From Thalassolituus sp. UBA1087 (GTDB lineage Bacteria > Pseudomonadota > Gammaproteobacteria > Pseudomonadales > Oceanobacteraceae): a stretch of DNA of 64,000 nucleotides. The number at the start of each line of letters is the position of its first letter. The first letter of the stretch is position 1. The stretch spans positions 53,985 through 117,984 of the forward strand of contig DCCG01000040.1 of the NCBI GenBank assembly GCA_002314145.1, written 5' to 3'. The position numbers and the translations under genes are program-made. The notes beneath the pieces were generated by a model. It did no database searches, was not told the DNA's origin, and saw only the letters and a list, made by a program, of their open reading frames with translations. Below are positions 1 through 8,605 of the stretch, in pieces.

Positions 1-2
1 GC

Positions 3-1013
3 GTTGTGATCAGTCGTGTGATTGCCAAACCCATTGTTGCCGTCACCCGCGGGCTGGAAGAAATCGCCGAGGGGGGCGGCGATCTGACGCGTCGCTTGCA
101 GGTCAGAAGCGCTGATGAGTCCGGGCAAATGGCGGCTGCGTTCAACCGCTTCGTCGCCTCTGTTCATGATCTGGTGGGGGATATTAAACAGAGTGCCGGG
201 CAGATTAACCGTCAGTCGGATGAGACTCAGGCGATGTCGGCACAGATGAGCGATGGCGCGGACGGTCAGCGTAACGCCATTGAGCAGGTTTCGACCGCTT
301 TCAACCAGATGGTAGCAACCGCCCATGAAGTATCACGTTATTGCAGTGATACGGCTTCGTCAGCCGATGAAAGCCAGCAACAGGTTAATAAAGGGCATCG
401 TTATATCGATGAAACCACTCAGGTGGTGGATAAACTGGGCCAGGCCATCACGGATTCCAACGAAGCCATGCGTCTGTTGTCAGACGAAACCGAGAATATT
501 TCCAGCATTCTGGATACCATCCGCGGCATTGCCGAGCAGACCAACCTGCTGGCACTGAATGCAGCGATTGAGGCCGCCAGGGCCGGAGAGCAGGGGCGCG
601 GGTTTGCAGTAGTCGCCGATGAAGTCCGTACCCTGGCGGGACGTACCGCTGAATCCACGGAACAGATCGACAAGCTGATTTCTGCGTTTGTCAGCCGTAC
701 CACGGATGTGTCGGAAAAACTCTCCAGCAGTCTGGAATATTCTCAGGCGACTACTCAGGCGACCTTGCAGACTGGTGAAGTGTTTGCTCAGATCCATAAA
801 TCCGTGGATGCCATCCGGGACATGGCCAATCAGATCGCTGCCGCGGCTGAGGAGCAGCATCAGACCGCGGAAGAAATTAATCAGAATATGACCGATATTC
901 ACGCCGGCGCAGGGCAGACTGCAGACAATGCCGGTCAGTTAAAAGCCAATGCTCAGGCGCTCAGTGCGGTTGCCAGTGGTCTGGACAAACTGGTGTCTTC
1001 TTATCACGTATAA
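3..1013 (+). CDS. Methyl-accepting chemotaxis protein, C-terminal part (5' end outside window)
   Basis: The reading frame is open to the left window edge, so the sensor and transmembrane part is missing. What remains is a HAMP-type linker (about residues 1-55, with a GGGDLTRRL stretch), then a long alpha-helical coiled-coil signalling domain. The most conserved chemoreceptor tip, which contacts CheA and CheW, is seen near residues 174-218 (GIAEQTNLLALNAAIEAARA, then GRGFAVVADEVR). The C-terminus ends without an NWETF-type CheR/CheB tether. The protein is expected to sit in the inner membrane and pass a ligand signal to the chemotaxis kinase. The ligand cannot be inferred from this fragment. 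The family call is secure. Confidence 0.95.
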   Translation, partial: VVISRVIAKPIVAVTRGLEEIAEGGGDLTRRLQVRSADESGQMAAAFNRFVASVHDLVGDIKQSAGQINRQSDETQAMSAQMSDGADGQRNAIEQVSTAFNQMVATAHEVSRYCSDTASSADESQQQVNKGHRYIDETTQVVDKLGQAITDSNEAMRLLSDETENISSILDTIRGIAEQTNLLALNAAIEAARAGEQGRGFAVVADEVRTLAGRTAESTEQIDKLISAFVSRTTDVSEKLSSSLEYSQATTQATLQTGEVFAQIHKSVDAIRDMANQIAAAAEEQHQTAEEINQNMTDIHAGAGQTADNAGQLKANAQALSAVASGLDKLVSSYHV

Positions 1014-1095
1014 CCACCTGTGCAGATAAACGAACAGAGCCAGCACTGCTCAGATGACAGGCTGGCGTCTGTTCACCGTACGGTGCCAGCCCTTT

Positions 1096-3183
1096 TTAAC
1101 TATCCTTGTTTTCGCTATCAGGCGCTGGTTTTTCACTGGCCGTTGAAGTCTGAGTGTCAGGCGCAGCTGAGCGGCGTTTGGCTGCTGGTTTGGCCCGGGC
1201 TTTGGTTTTCTGCGTGGTTTTGTTTTTTGCCGGCGCTGTCTCTTTAGTTGCCGTTTTTTTACCCCTGCCATCCGCTGTCTGACTCTTTACTGATGGCTTG
1301 TTGGAAGTGCCGGCTGCTGGCCGGTAAGCCGGAGGCTCATCGTCCAGAAAGTCTGTTACCGCATCAAGAAATTCAGCCAGCAGTTTACGGCTGACAACAA
1401 AAATATGGCCGATGTTTTTTTCAATGGTACGGTTCAGCCCATCACCGACCATTCTTTGATTCGTTTTCACACGCCCCCAGCGTTCGCTGGAACGGCAGGA
1501 GCCCGCCGGAGCGATCGGATCACGCAAGCCGCAGTAATCAAAAATGTCGATGTCAGCTTCAGCGATTTTATCCATGTCGGCTGGTTTGCCATCCAGTTCC
1601 GGGTAAATTGACGACATGCAATATTCCCCGCGCCAGATCTGATTATCCATATACACTCGGCGTATCCACTGCCGGTGGGCTTTGGCCGGAAAACGTGTAC
1701 CACTGTACAGCCATTTCAGGAAGGGACCGGCATCTTCAATGGCACCTGGATGATCAGCGCGGCTGAAAAACCCCTCCGGTGTGCTTTCCTCAACCCCGGG
1801 TTGAATGCCATACATGCCGGAGCTGATGGCATAAGGGGAAACATTACTGTGGCCGTAGAAGAGGCGCATGCCAAACTCGTTATAACTCTGGCGGATAATA
1901 TCCCGCATCCAGCCATGGCCGCTGTCTTCATCATCGAATAACGCGGGGGTGGTCAGCAGTGCCAGCTGGCGGATTTTAATATCGGTACCGGCCAGCTGTG
2001 CTTCTTCAATGCGGCGGGCCAGATAGGGCAGAAACAGGGTGCCGCCCATGCAATACGCCATAACATTGATGTCCTGCTGCGGGTGGCGTTCCAGCACCAG
2101 TTGCAGGTAACGGTCATGCACTGTCTGCCCGTAGAAATCCAGCCCCAGTTCAGATTGATCCGCCCCCGGGTTACCGTAATCAACCATATAAATGTCGTAA
2201 CCCTGCTTCAGCATGGCTTCGATAACGGATTTTCCCGGTGCCAGGTCGAACAGCTCGCAGCGGTTAATCATCGGCGTTGCCAGGTACAGCGTTTTACCAT
2301 TGGCTTTGACGCCGGCCGGTCGCGGGTAATGGCGCAGCTTCACGCTGTACATTTCTGATCCCGGCACGGTTTCCCACTCACTGGCACCCAGTCTGGCGCA
2401 GGGGGATTCTGTGGCAAAGCGGCGCACATCGAAGGCATCATTTTTCAGCAATGCCAGCAACCGGTCAGCACAGGAGGCGAGGTAGTCTTCATCGCTGTCA
2501 CGCCATTCACCGTTTTCATCTTTACGGCGATAGGGTTGTTTGTCCGGGTCACTCAGCGTTTTGCCGCTGACGACTTCAAACAGGGAATACAGCAGATGCT
2601 TCAGCGCCGACAGGTGAGTATGACCACTGCTGTAGTACTGCCATTCCAGTTCACGGAAACGCATAATCTGCCACAGCAACCATTGCTGACCTGACGCGGT
2701 AGCACAGGCCCAGTGACAGGTCTGTTTATCCAGTGTCAGAGAAGCATTCTCAGCAACGGCGGCTGTGACTTCCGTCAGAGGGCGGTCAAAAGGCTGAGTC
2801 AGCCGGGCAACGACCGATTTAAGCCGGGCGGCGTAATCACTTTCGATATGTTGTTCATGGCGGGTAATCTGATCCGGCGTTTCATCATGACTGACGGCAT
2901 ACTCGGTGGCAGTGACCAGCGGAGTGGCCCATAACGTCAGCGCCTTATCCGGTACCCCCAGCGGTGCCCAGAGTCTTTGTTGTTGCTGCGTCGAATGGAG
3001 CAAAAGCTGTAACGTGACGCCTCCGTATTCTCCCAGCCAGTGGCGCGTACCTCTGATCCGGTTGGGGTTGTCGGCGACGCTGGTCATCAGGGCATTGGCC
3101 AGGTCATCAGCGGACAAGGGGGCTGGTGCCGTTGACATTGGTTGTGTAAGAAACGACGTAAATGCTTGTGCTGACGGCAGCAT
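1096..3183 (-). CDS. PhaC-like poly(3-hydroxyalkanoate) synthase / alpha-beta hydrolase with Lys-Ala-rich tail
   Basis: This is an alpha/beta-hydrolase of the PHA synthase family, which polymerises hydroxyacyl-CoA into storage polyester on granules. The expected triad is visible: nucleophile Cys378 in AYCMGG, Asp in GLRDPIAP (about 555) and His in NIGHIFVVS (about 593). The lipase-like box normally reads GxCxGG; here the first Gly is Ala. About 270 N-terminal residues precede the core, and the last 75 residues are a low-complexity Lys/Ala/Thr/Pro tail resembling histone H1 or AlgP tails. The ATG at 3183 is preferred because AGGAG lies five bases upstream; an upstream GTG at 3210 has no such site. 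No phaA, phaB or phasin gene is adjacent. A related hydrolase with another substrate is possible. Confidence 0.8.
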   Translation of the reverse strand: MLPSAQAFTSFLTQPMSTAPAPLSADDLANALMTSVADNPNRIRGTRHWLGEYGGVTLQLLLHSTQQQQRLWAPLGVPDKALTLWATPLVTATEYAVSHDETPDQITRHEQHIESDYAARLKSVVARLTQPFDRPLTEVTAAVAENASLTLDKQTCHWACATASGQQWLLWQIMRFRELEWQYYSSGHTHLSALKHLLYSLFEVVSGKTLSDPDKQPYRRKDENGEWRDSDEDYLASCADRLLALLKNDAFDVRRFATESPCARLGASEWETVPGSEMYSVKLRHYPRPAGVKANGKTLYLATPMINRCELFDLAPGKSVIEAMLKQGYDIYMVDYGNPGADQSELGLDFYGQTVHDRYLQLVLERHPQQDINVMAYCMGGTLFLPYLARRIEEAQLAGTDIKIRQLALLTTPALFDDEDSGHGWMRDIIRQSYNEFGMRLFYGHSNVSPYAISSGMYGIQPGVEESTPEGFFSRADHPGAIEDAGPFLKWLYSGTRFPAKAHRQWIRRVYMDNQIWRGEYCMSSIYPELDGKPADMDKIAEADIDIFDYCGLRDPIAPAGSCRSSERWGRVKTNQRMVGDGLNRTIEKNIGHIFVVSRKLLAEFLDAVTDFLDDEPPAYRPAAGTSNKPSVKSQTADGRGKKTATKETAPAKNKTTQKTKARAKPAAKRRSAAPDTQTSTASEKPAPDSENKDS

Positions 3184-3690
3184 GGGAACTCCTCTAGCTA
3201 TCCTGGCCACAGAAACGATGCCAATAAGTTTAGGAGTCCATTAACCGTCCGGCCAGTTAATGCCGGTTTAATCAGTAGTGATTATGAGCTCAGCCTGGCT
3301 GACGGATAGCGTCATTCAGACTCTCGGATTTTATTATTTTAGTAACAAAGTACTGAAAGTGAGCGTGGAATAATCATATCTGCCAAAAGTGCTAATTGGC
3401 GTACTTTGCTGGTCCCGTATGGGTTTGTGACGGTATGATGAATCAGGTCAGACAGCAGGGAACAGAAGCCGGTAATTAAAGCTGGCCGACAGAGGATAAC
3501 AGGCCTGTTAAGCGATACATAAAAAGGGGTATTAACTGGCGAGGATGATTGAACCATTCTGTCAGCCAGTGTGTAGACGGCTTGTTTATGCTGAGTGCTG
3601 ATTCTGATGTTGATAATAATGCTTACCGTTGCGGCGGTGGAATTGTCGCTGGCCTGTATGGTCGCAGCAATATAATAAAAGGAATACACC
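3184..3690. other. Intergenic stretch between PhaC-like gene and Sel1 gene
   Basis: About 500 bases lie between two divergent genes. I see no convincing coding frame; short frames on both strands lack ribosome sites and protein-like composition. It must hold both promoters, but I cannot place a good -35/-10 pair. A TATAAT at 3671-3676 lies only 14 bases before the downstream ATG and has no matching -35. Confidence 0.5.
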
Positions 3691-4197
3691 ATGGCATACC
3701 GTTTTTTTATTTGTGGGCTGACCGTTATGAGTCTCGCCATCCCTCTGTCCGGTGCCCGGGCAGACAGTCAATTACAGACTGAAGTATCCGTACAAAATAA
3801 TGCGTCGGCACAAACGCGTTATGATCAGGGAATGCGGCTCTATGCATATTCCGATCGCAGGTCAGAGGCGATTGAATATATTCAGTCGGCAGCGCAGCAG
3901 GGGTATGCTCCGGCCCAGGTCATGATGGGGGAGCTGCTCTCGCTGGGTGACGCCACACAAACGGATTATAAGTCAGCAGCAGACTGGTTTCTCAAGGCGG
4001 CAGAGCAAGGCAATGCTAAAGCACAGTTTGCTATTGGCAGTCTCTATTCATACGGTTTGGGCGTCCAACAAAGTGATGCCAAAGCCAGACATTACATGCA
4101 GCGCGTAGCGGACAATAAAGGTGCGGATGAAAAGATCCGTCAGCTGGCTCAGCAACGCCTTTATTCAGTGAATCGTTTTATCGCTGATGGTGATTGA
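3691..4197 (+). CDS. Exported Sel1-repeat protein
   Basis: A 168-residue protein with a signal peptide (hydrophobic core about residues 5-22, likely cut after ARA). It then carries Sel1-like TPR repeats: one ending in AAQQGYAPAQVMMGELLSLG, and another with ADWFLKAAEQGNAKAQFAIG followed by YSYGLGV. Sel1 repeats form helical solenoids that bind proteins, so a periplasmic scaffold or adaptor role is likely. AAGGA sits upstream of the ATG. A second, similar protein is encoded at 7402-7932 and the two bracket an unrecognised gene pair. The exact function is unknown. Confidence 0.85.
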   Translation: MAYRFFICGLTVMSLAIPLSGARADSQLQTEVSVQNNASAQTRYDQGMRLYAYSDRRSEAIEYIQSAAQQGYAPAQVMMGELLSLGDATQTDYKSAADWFLKAAEQGNAKAQFAIGSLYSYGLGVQQSDAKARHYMQRVADNKGADEKIRQLAQQRLYSVNRFIADGD

Positions 4198-4328
4198 TCC
4201 CGCCCGGCAAACAACTGACAAGGGTAATTCCCGGGTTAAGAGTTACCCTTGTCAGCCTGGTTACGCGAGCGTTACCAGCATGCTTATCAATGATTAACAG
4301 GTAGGGGTTGTAAACAGAAATCTGTGTG

Positions 4329-4499
4329 TCAGCGTCCGGATTTACGTAAGAAAGAACCAATCATGGACAGAACGAGCAAGGCGACAAAAATGTAGAACAG
4401 AATTTTTGCAATGCCTGTCGCAGCTCCGGCAATACCACCAAACCCCAGCACTGCCGCGATTATCGCAACCAATAAAAACGTGATAGACCAACCTAACAT
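4329..4499 (-). CDS. DUF1328 / UPF0391 small membrane protein (YtjA family)
   Basis: A 56-residue hydrophobic protein. It starts MLGWSITFLLVAIIAAVLGF, then has a GGIAGAATGIAKILF stretch and a second hydrophobic helix ending LVLSMIGSFLRKSGR. This is the typical DUF1328 pattern of two membrane helices and a basic end. A strong AGGAGG lies just upstream of the ATG. Members are inner-membrane proteins of unknown function, often stress-induced. It is easily missed because of its size. The gene stands alone, convergent with the Sel1 gene to its left. Confidence 0.93.
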   Translation of the reverse strand: MLGWSITFLLVAIIAAVLGFGGIAGAATGIAKILFYIFVALLVLSMIGSFLRKSGR

Positions 4500-4633
4500 T
4501 GTCTCCTCCTGGCGGGTGTAAATTCATTGTCACCACTGATCAAAATCATCAGTACCTGTAAAACCGACTGTCACCGTAGGATAAAGTTCCGGGAGTTTTC
4601 CGGCAGGAGGAGAGCAAACTGATCAATCCGGTA

Positions 4634-4649
4634 CAATAACCGGTTATTG
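4634..4649. promoter_or_regulatory. 16-bp perfect palindrome
   Basis: CAATAACCGGTTATTG reads identically on both strands. It lies about 135 bases upstream of the DUF1328 start and downstream of the next gene. It could be an operator for a dimeric regulator, or chance. Confidence 0.3.
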
Positions 4650-4759
4650 GTAAGGGTTCTGAAAACGGCAGGAGGATAACGAATCATCAGTGCTGCCAGG
4701 CTCATAATGACAGCAGGCAGCACTGGGCGCTGGCTCAGAGGCAGCGGGAAAAGCGCAAC

Positions 4760-5119
4760 TCAGGATTCCTGTTCCGATTTATGGAACGCAAGGATGTGGC
4801 TGCGGAAATGGGTTTGATAATCCATCGGAGACAGGCCTTCAACCTCCAGAAACACTTCCTCGTCATCGGGAATAGCAATCAGGCTGCCTTCTTTAAAGTT
4901 GATCACAGTACCGTAGGCATCCTGCAGCTGGAAGGGCTCATCCAGAGTGATAAAAGTAATGTTGTCTTCTTCTTTGGCACCGATGCTGCGCATCCAGGCT
5001 GCAAGGGTGTCAGCGCCCCCGACATTATTAAAAAGGCCGGAAACGGACATGGCCGTCGGATCGCCGCTTTCCAGTTGAGAGGTGCCGATCACGTCGCCTT
5101 CGTGGGTCAGAGTAAACAT
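4760..5119 (-). CDS. Unrecognised 119-residue acidic protein
   Basis: I do not recognise this protein. It is 119 residues, acidic, without a signal peptide or membrane helix, and predicted cytoplasmic. It begins MFTLTHEGDVIGTSQLESGD, has a hydrophobic mid-part with alternating beta-like segments (NITFITLDEPFQLQDAYGTVI) and ends HILAFHKSEQES. AGGA seven bases upstream of the ATG supports this strand. The opposite-strand frame over the same bases has no ribosome site and looks like a shadow. It is divergent from the gene pair at 5415-7282. Confidence 0.7.
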   Translation of the reverse strand: MFTLTHEGDVIGTSQLESGDPTAMSVSGLFNNVGGADTLAAWMRSIGAKEEDNITFITLDEPFQLQDAYGTVINFKEGSLIAIPDDEEVFLEVEGLSPMDYQTHFRSHILAFHKSEQES

Positions 5120-5414
5120 AAAACGTCCTGTACTAGTAGAATGGTATGAATTGGATGGTCCTATGGCCGCAGGAAATGCCGCCGGCAGCCCGCTGCCCGG
5201 GCGGTCAGGGCCGGATTCAACGTCGCTGATACTAACATAGCCCGACCCGGCTTTGGGGGAAACTTCTGTGCTTTATTCCGCATTCTCCGGCCGTAAAATA
5301 AAGAATCACTGTTCCGCGACGCATGTCATTGATCCTGTTATGGAAGAGAGTAATATCGCTGTCAGGAAGATACCTGCCACCAATTAAGACAATTGAGACA
5401 AGGACGTAAGACGT

Positions 5415-6476
5415 ATGCTGAACAGCAGTACCCCGTATTCGGATTATATCGTTTATATGCCAGCCGAAACCGGACGCAAGGTATATATCGACCCGGCACT
5501 GATTGTTGATTTCTCCGATTTTATCGACCCTGCAACAGACTCCGGCAAAAAGATTGCCAATGATATCCAGCACACTCTGTCAGCGGAGGCCGGTGGCCTG
5601 GAAGCGGGGATGGCAGAAGCCGAAGCCGGTGCGTTTTTCCACGACTTCGGTGATATAAACAGCCACTGTGTCCGGGTCTTCTATAAAGTCTTTCAGGATA
5701 ATGGCGGCGGACAAAGCAAGGGGCCCGGGGTTTATATCAATCGTTTGCGTCGGTTTGCTCATAACTCAGCGGGCGTTGGTGCGGGGCTGTTTCATATGAG
5801 TTATGAGAATAACCAATGGCAAGCACGGCCTCATATGTCTATGACATTAAATCAAAAAACACTGCGTATCGGATCTCTGACTGGGGGTAACGGTCATATT
5901 GAGTACTTGTCAGAACAAGCGAGAGCTATGTTGCAGGCATCCGGTCAAAAAGATTTTAAAACCGATTTTAATCTGTATCACAGCCCTCTGGCGGTAATTG
6001 AATACGGTGAGCAGTATAAAACACCGGAATCCCGTAAAAAGATCGCCAGCCCCAAAGAGTTGGCCGATGTGTTGATTAATACCGCTTCGTTAGGTGAGTG
6101 GGACGCTGGCCAATATCAGAAATATGACGCTTATGTGTATGGTAATGCCTCTAAATTACTGGTGGATGCTCTGAAGTTAGTGGCTGCTTCCGGCACTAAA
6201 CTCACCAAGTTTGAATTTAAAGTATTGGCACCTTATATGCCTTTCTCATTGATTAAACAGATGGCAGAGCATTGTGGTGCCTCGGTCGTACTTGAGAAAT
6301 CTCTTTCCACTGCTATTTCAGGCCGGCATCAGATGTTAGATCCGGAATCGGTCAAAGAAGATAAAATAAAAGTGTATGCCACTTATCAGAAGCTTCTCGC
6401 AGGTAACCCAGGTATCAGCTTTATTGAACTTTGGGGTGGTATGAAGCCGTCATTTGCTTTGCAGAAGACAGGTTGA
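5415..6476 (+). CDS. Unrecognised 353-residue protein, first gene of a coupled pair
   Basis: No family is recognised. The protein is soluble-looking, with no signal peptide or membrane helices. It opens with MLNSSTPYSDYIVYMPAETG; a region rich in Gly, His and aromatic residues (GPGVYINRLRRFAHNSAGVG) lies near residues 100-130, and the C-terminal half is helical and Lys-rich. Its stop overlaps the next ATG by one base (TGATG), so the two genes are probably translationally coupled. The pair is bracketed by Sel1-repeat genes, a context also seen around secreted effectors, but nothing in the sequence proves such a role. Confidence 0.75.
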   Translation: MLNSSTPYSDYIVYMPAETGRKVYIDPALIVDFSDFIDPATDSGKKIANDIQHTLSAEAGGLEAGMAEAEAGAFFHDFGDINSHCVRVFYKVFQDNGGGQSKGPGVYINRLRRFAHNSAGVGAGLFHMSYENNQWQARPHMSMTLNQKTLRIGSLTGGNGHIEYLSEQARAMLQASGQKDFKTDFNLYHSPLAVIEYGEQYKTPESRKKIASPKELADVLINTASLGEWDAGQYQKYDAYVYGNASKLLVDALKLVAASGTKLTKFEFKVLAPYMPFSLIKQMAEHCGASVVLEKSLSTAISGRHQMLDPESVKEDKIKVYATYQKLLAGNPGISFIELWGGMKPSFALQKTG

Positions 6477-7282
6477 TGGTTATGGAAAATAAGGATAAAG
6501 CAATGACTGGTAGCTCTTTGCCGGCTCTGATATCACCAAAAGAGTTTGCTCTATGTACTATTCAGGTGAATCAATGCCGGATTGTAGTACCTTGTGACGA
6601 CAGCTCCTTTCATGAATCTGTTTATGAATACGAATTTACCAGGATGCCAGATGGCCTGACTGTTGATTCCGACCGTATAGGTACTATCACTCAAATATCG
6701 GGCAGTTTTGCTCTGGCTGATATTAAGGATAGAGAACAATTCCCTACATGGCGAACACATCTTGGTGCTCACTTATGCCCGAAGTCTGAATTGTCTGTAA
6801 ATTACAATCGGTGGCACACCGAGCATGACATTAAGTCGATTCTATTGGAGAAATACAAAAAACGAACGCGGAAGTCTTCGGATACTGGCAATGAATACTA
6901 TCCCGAGAGTGAGTCTGATATTGATGTAATAACAATCAATGATCGCTTGTGGGCGCATATGGCGCTTGATGATTACCGCCAGCTGGACGTTTTTATGACA
7001 GAGCTGGATGAAAATTTAGTTCTCCAGATAAACTTTGACGCTTCCCCATGCTGGTATCGTGATGGCTTTGCACCAGCTGATGTCAAAGCGCATCTGATGA
7101 CATTTTTTATGGAATACCTGTGCCATTTTAAGATTATTAAAGCAGGCTCTGTGCCCGATGAAGAACTGCCGCCTTTGGGCTTTTATCCGGCCGCCCGGGA
7201 GGAAAAGGATATCGACAGGGATGGTCATGTTGTTGAACGGGACCCGGATTATTCACCAGCACCGGACTTTTCCAGTTGGTAG
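6476..7282 (+). CDS. Unrecognised protein, second gene of a coupled pair
   Basis: About 268 residues from the coupled ATG at 6476. A later ATG at 6503 has a better ribosome site (AAGGA, seven bases) and could be the true start. No family is recognised. The protein has no signal peptide or membrane helix. It contains a basic patch (KYKKRTRKSS) followed by an acidic segment (YPESESDIDV), and ends in a charged, Pro-rich tail (RDPDYSPAPDFSSW). The overlap with the upstream gene suggests the products act together; a toxin-immunity or effector-chaperone pair is one untested possibility. Confidence 0.72.
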   Translation: MVMENKDKAMTGSSLPALISPKEFALCTIQVNQCRIVVPCDDSSFHESVYEYEFTRMPDGLTVDSDRIGTITQISGSFALADIKDREQFPTWRTHLGAHLCPKSELSVNYNRWHTEHDIKSILLEKYKKRTRKSSDTGNEYYPESESDIDVITINDRLWAHMALDDYRQLDVFMTELDENLVLQINFDASPCWYRDGFAPADVKAHLMTFFMEYLCHFKIIKAGSVPDEELPPLGFYPAAREEKDIDRDGHVVERDPDYSPAPDFSSW

Positions 7283-7401
7283 AATCATTCTTTTAAGCTT
7301 ATCTGAACCGGCCTGAGTCACGGGTTCGTGGCGTTTGTAAAGACCCGGAACCTGGCTAAATAATCATATCCAAAGACAGACAGAAAAAAGGAGCACGACT
7401 G

Positions 7402-7932
7402 ATGTTGGATCATCTGAAGATGACTGCTTTTCAGCGTCATTTATGGCTGCTGCTTATGATCATCATCGGCGCCATCTTATTGCCGGCTGTGCCGGTGTCC
7501 GCAGAGCCTGCTATAGCACCGTCAGATTATCGGCAGGGTAAGGCAACCGCGGCTGAGCTGTATAAGGAAGGTCAGCGCCTGTATGAGGCGGCGGGTATGG
7601 GTGGCGATAAAAGCGCAGCGGTCGGCTATTTCAAGGCTGCTGCCGAACAGGGCGATCTTGAAGCCCAGGTCCGCTTAGGCGATATGTATGCCTTTGGCGC
7701 CGGCGTGTCGCCCAGTTATGAGTCAGCCGCTTATTGGTTTACCAAAGCTGCGGCGCAGGGCGATGCAAAATCCCAGCTGTATATGGGCGATCTGTATGCC
7801 TATGGCCTCGGTGTTGAGAAGGATAATGCCAGAGCGCTGCGCTATATGAATATGGCGCTCACCAATGAAAACTCCGACAGCAAGACCAGATCCATGGCTG
7901 AAAAACGGATTAACGACTTAAGCCGTCAATAA
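7402..7932 (+). CDS. Exported Sel1-repeat protein
   Basis: A 176-residue protein with a hydrophobic N-terminal segment (about residues 13-30, LWLLLMIIIGAILLPAVPVS) likely acting as a signal peptide, cut near VSAEP. Two to three Sel1-like repeats follow, visible as AVGYFKAAAEQGDLEAQVRLG, AAYWFTKAAAQGDAKSQLYMG and ALRYMNMALTNENS, each followed by a YAxGxGV turn. It probably acts as a periplasmic scaffold. AAGGAG lies upstream of the ATG. It resembles the protein at 3691-4197 in length and architecture, so the two may be diverged paralogues. Confidence 0.87.
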   Translation: MLDHLKMTAFQRHLWLLLMIIIGAILLPAVPVSAEPAIAPSDYRQGKATAAELYKEGQRLYEAAGMGGDKSAAVGYFKAAAEQGDLEAQVRLGDMYAFGAGVSPSYESAAYWFTKAAAQGDAKSQLYMGDLYAYGLGVEKDNARALRYMNMALTNENSDSKTRSMAEKRINDLSRQ

Positions 7933-8066
7933 GCCATCAACCCAATAAACCGGGGCGCTCTGCGGTACAGCCATCCCGGCCAAACCGGGGCTGATGAGAC
8001 GGTTACTGTCACACGGCCGGTTCGGGTATTATAGCGCTTTAACCCCGGACAGGCTGATATCCTCCC

Positions 8067-8558
8067 ATGTTCTTCCAGAATAAAGACGGCAAACTGCAGG
8101 AAACGGAGCGCTACGAAGTGATCCGCAGTGACGCCAGCAACCCTTTGTCTTCCTATGCAGCTTACGCTTTTGAGCTGGACGGTGCTGAATGGCCGACCGC
8201 GGAGCATTACTATCAGGCAATGAAATTTGAAGACGCAGACTACCGGGAACGGATTCGCCAAGCGGCTACGCCAGAGCAGGCTGCGAAACTGGGCAAATCA
8301 TGGTTTAAAAAACGCCGCCAGGACTGGAAGAAAAACCGCATTACGTATATGACCCGGGCGAACTACATCAAATGCCGTACCCACCCGCAGGTCGCCAAAG
8401 CGCTGACAGACAGTGGTGAAAAACTGATCGCTGATCTGACCATGTACGACTACTTCTGGGGAACGGGCCGTGATCTGCGCGGCGGGAACCACTTCGGTAA
8501 AATGCTGATGGGGATACGCAGCAAATTACGTGAAGAATCACAGCAGGATGCATCGTAA
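8067..8558 (+). CDS. NADAR-family protein (YbiA-like N-glycosidase)
   Basis: A 163-residue protein matching the NADAR (NAD and ADP-ribose) family. Characteristic segments are ASNPLSSYAAYAF, the WPTAEHYYQAMKF block, and the C-terminal YFWGTGRDLRGGNHFGKMLMGIR signature. Family members include YbiA-type enzymes that hydrolyse N-glycosidic bonds of damaged riboflavin intermediates, and others that remove ADP-ribose from nucleobases or process ADP-ribosyl compounds. It is cytoplasmic, with no partner gene adjacent. The ribosome site is weak. The family call is firm; the substrate is not known. Confidence 0.9.
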   Translation: MFFQNKDGKLQETERYEVIRSDASNPLSSYAAYAFELDGAEWPTAEHYYQAMKFEDADYRERIRQAATPEQAAKLGKSWFKKRRQDWKKNRITYMTRANYIKCRTHPQVAKALTDSGEKLIADLTMYDYFWGTGRDLRGGNHFGKMLMGIRSKLREESQQDAS

Positions 8559-8605
8559 GATCGCTGAGTGGTCTGTTTTGAGGGAAATCAGGTAGTGGAA
8601 TTGTT

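Noticed and set aside
3339..3740. A 133-codon minus-strand frame over the Sel1 promoter region
   Set aside because: It has no good ribosome site and overlaps the start of a well-supported gene on the other strand.
4781..5149. Plus-strand frame opposite the 119-residue gene
   Set aside because: No ribosome site, while the minus-strand frame has AGGA at proper spacing and a more protein-like composition.
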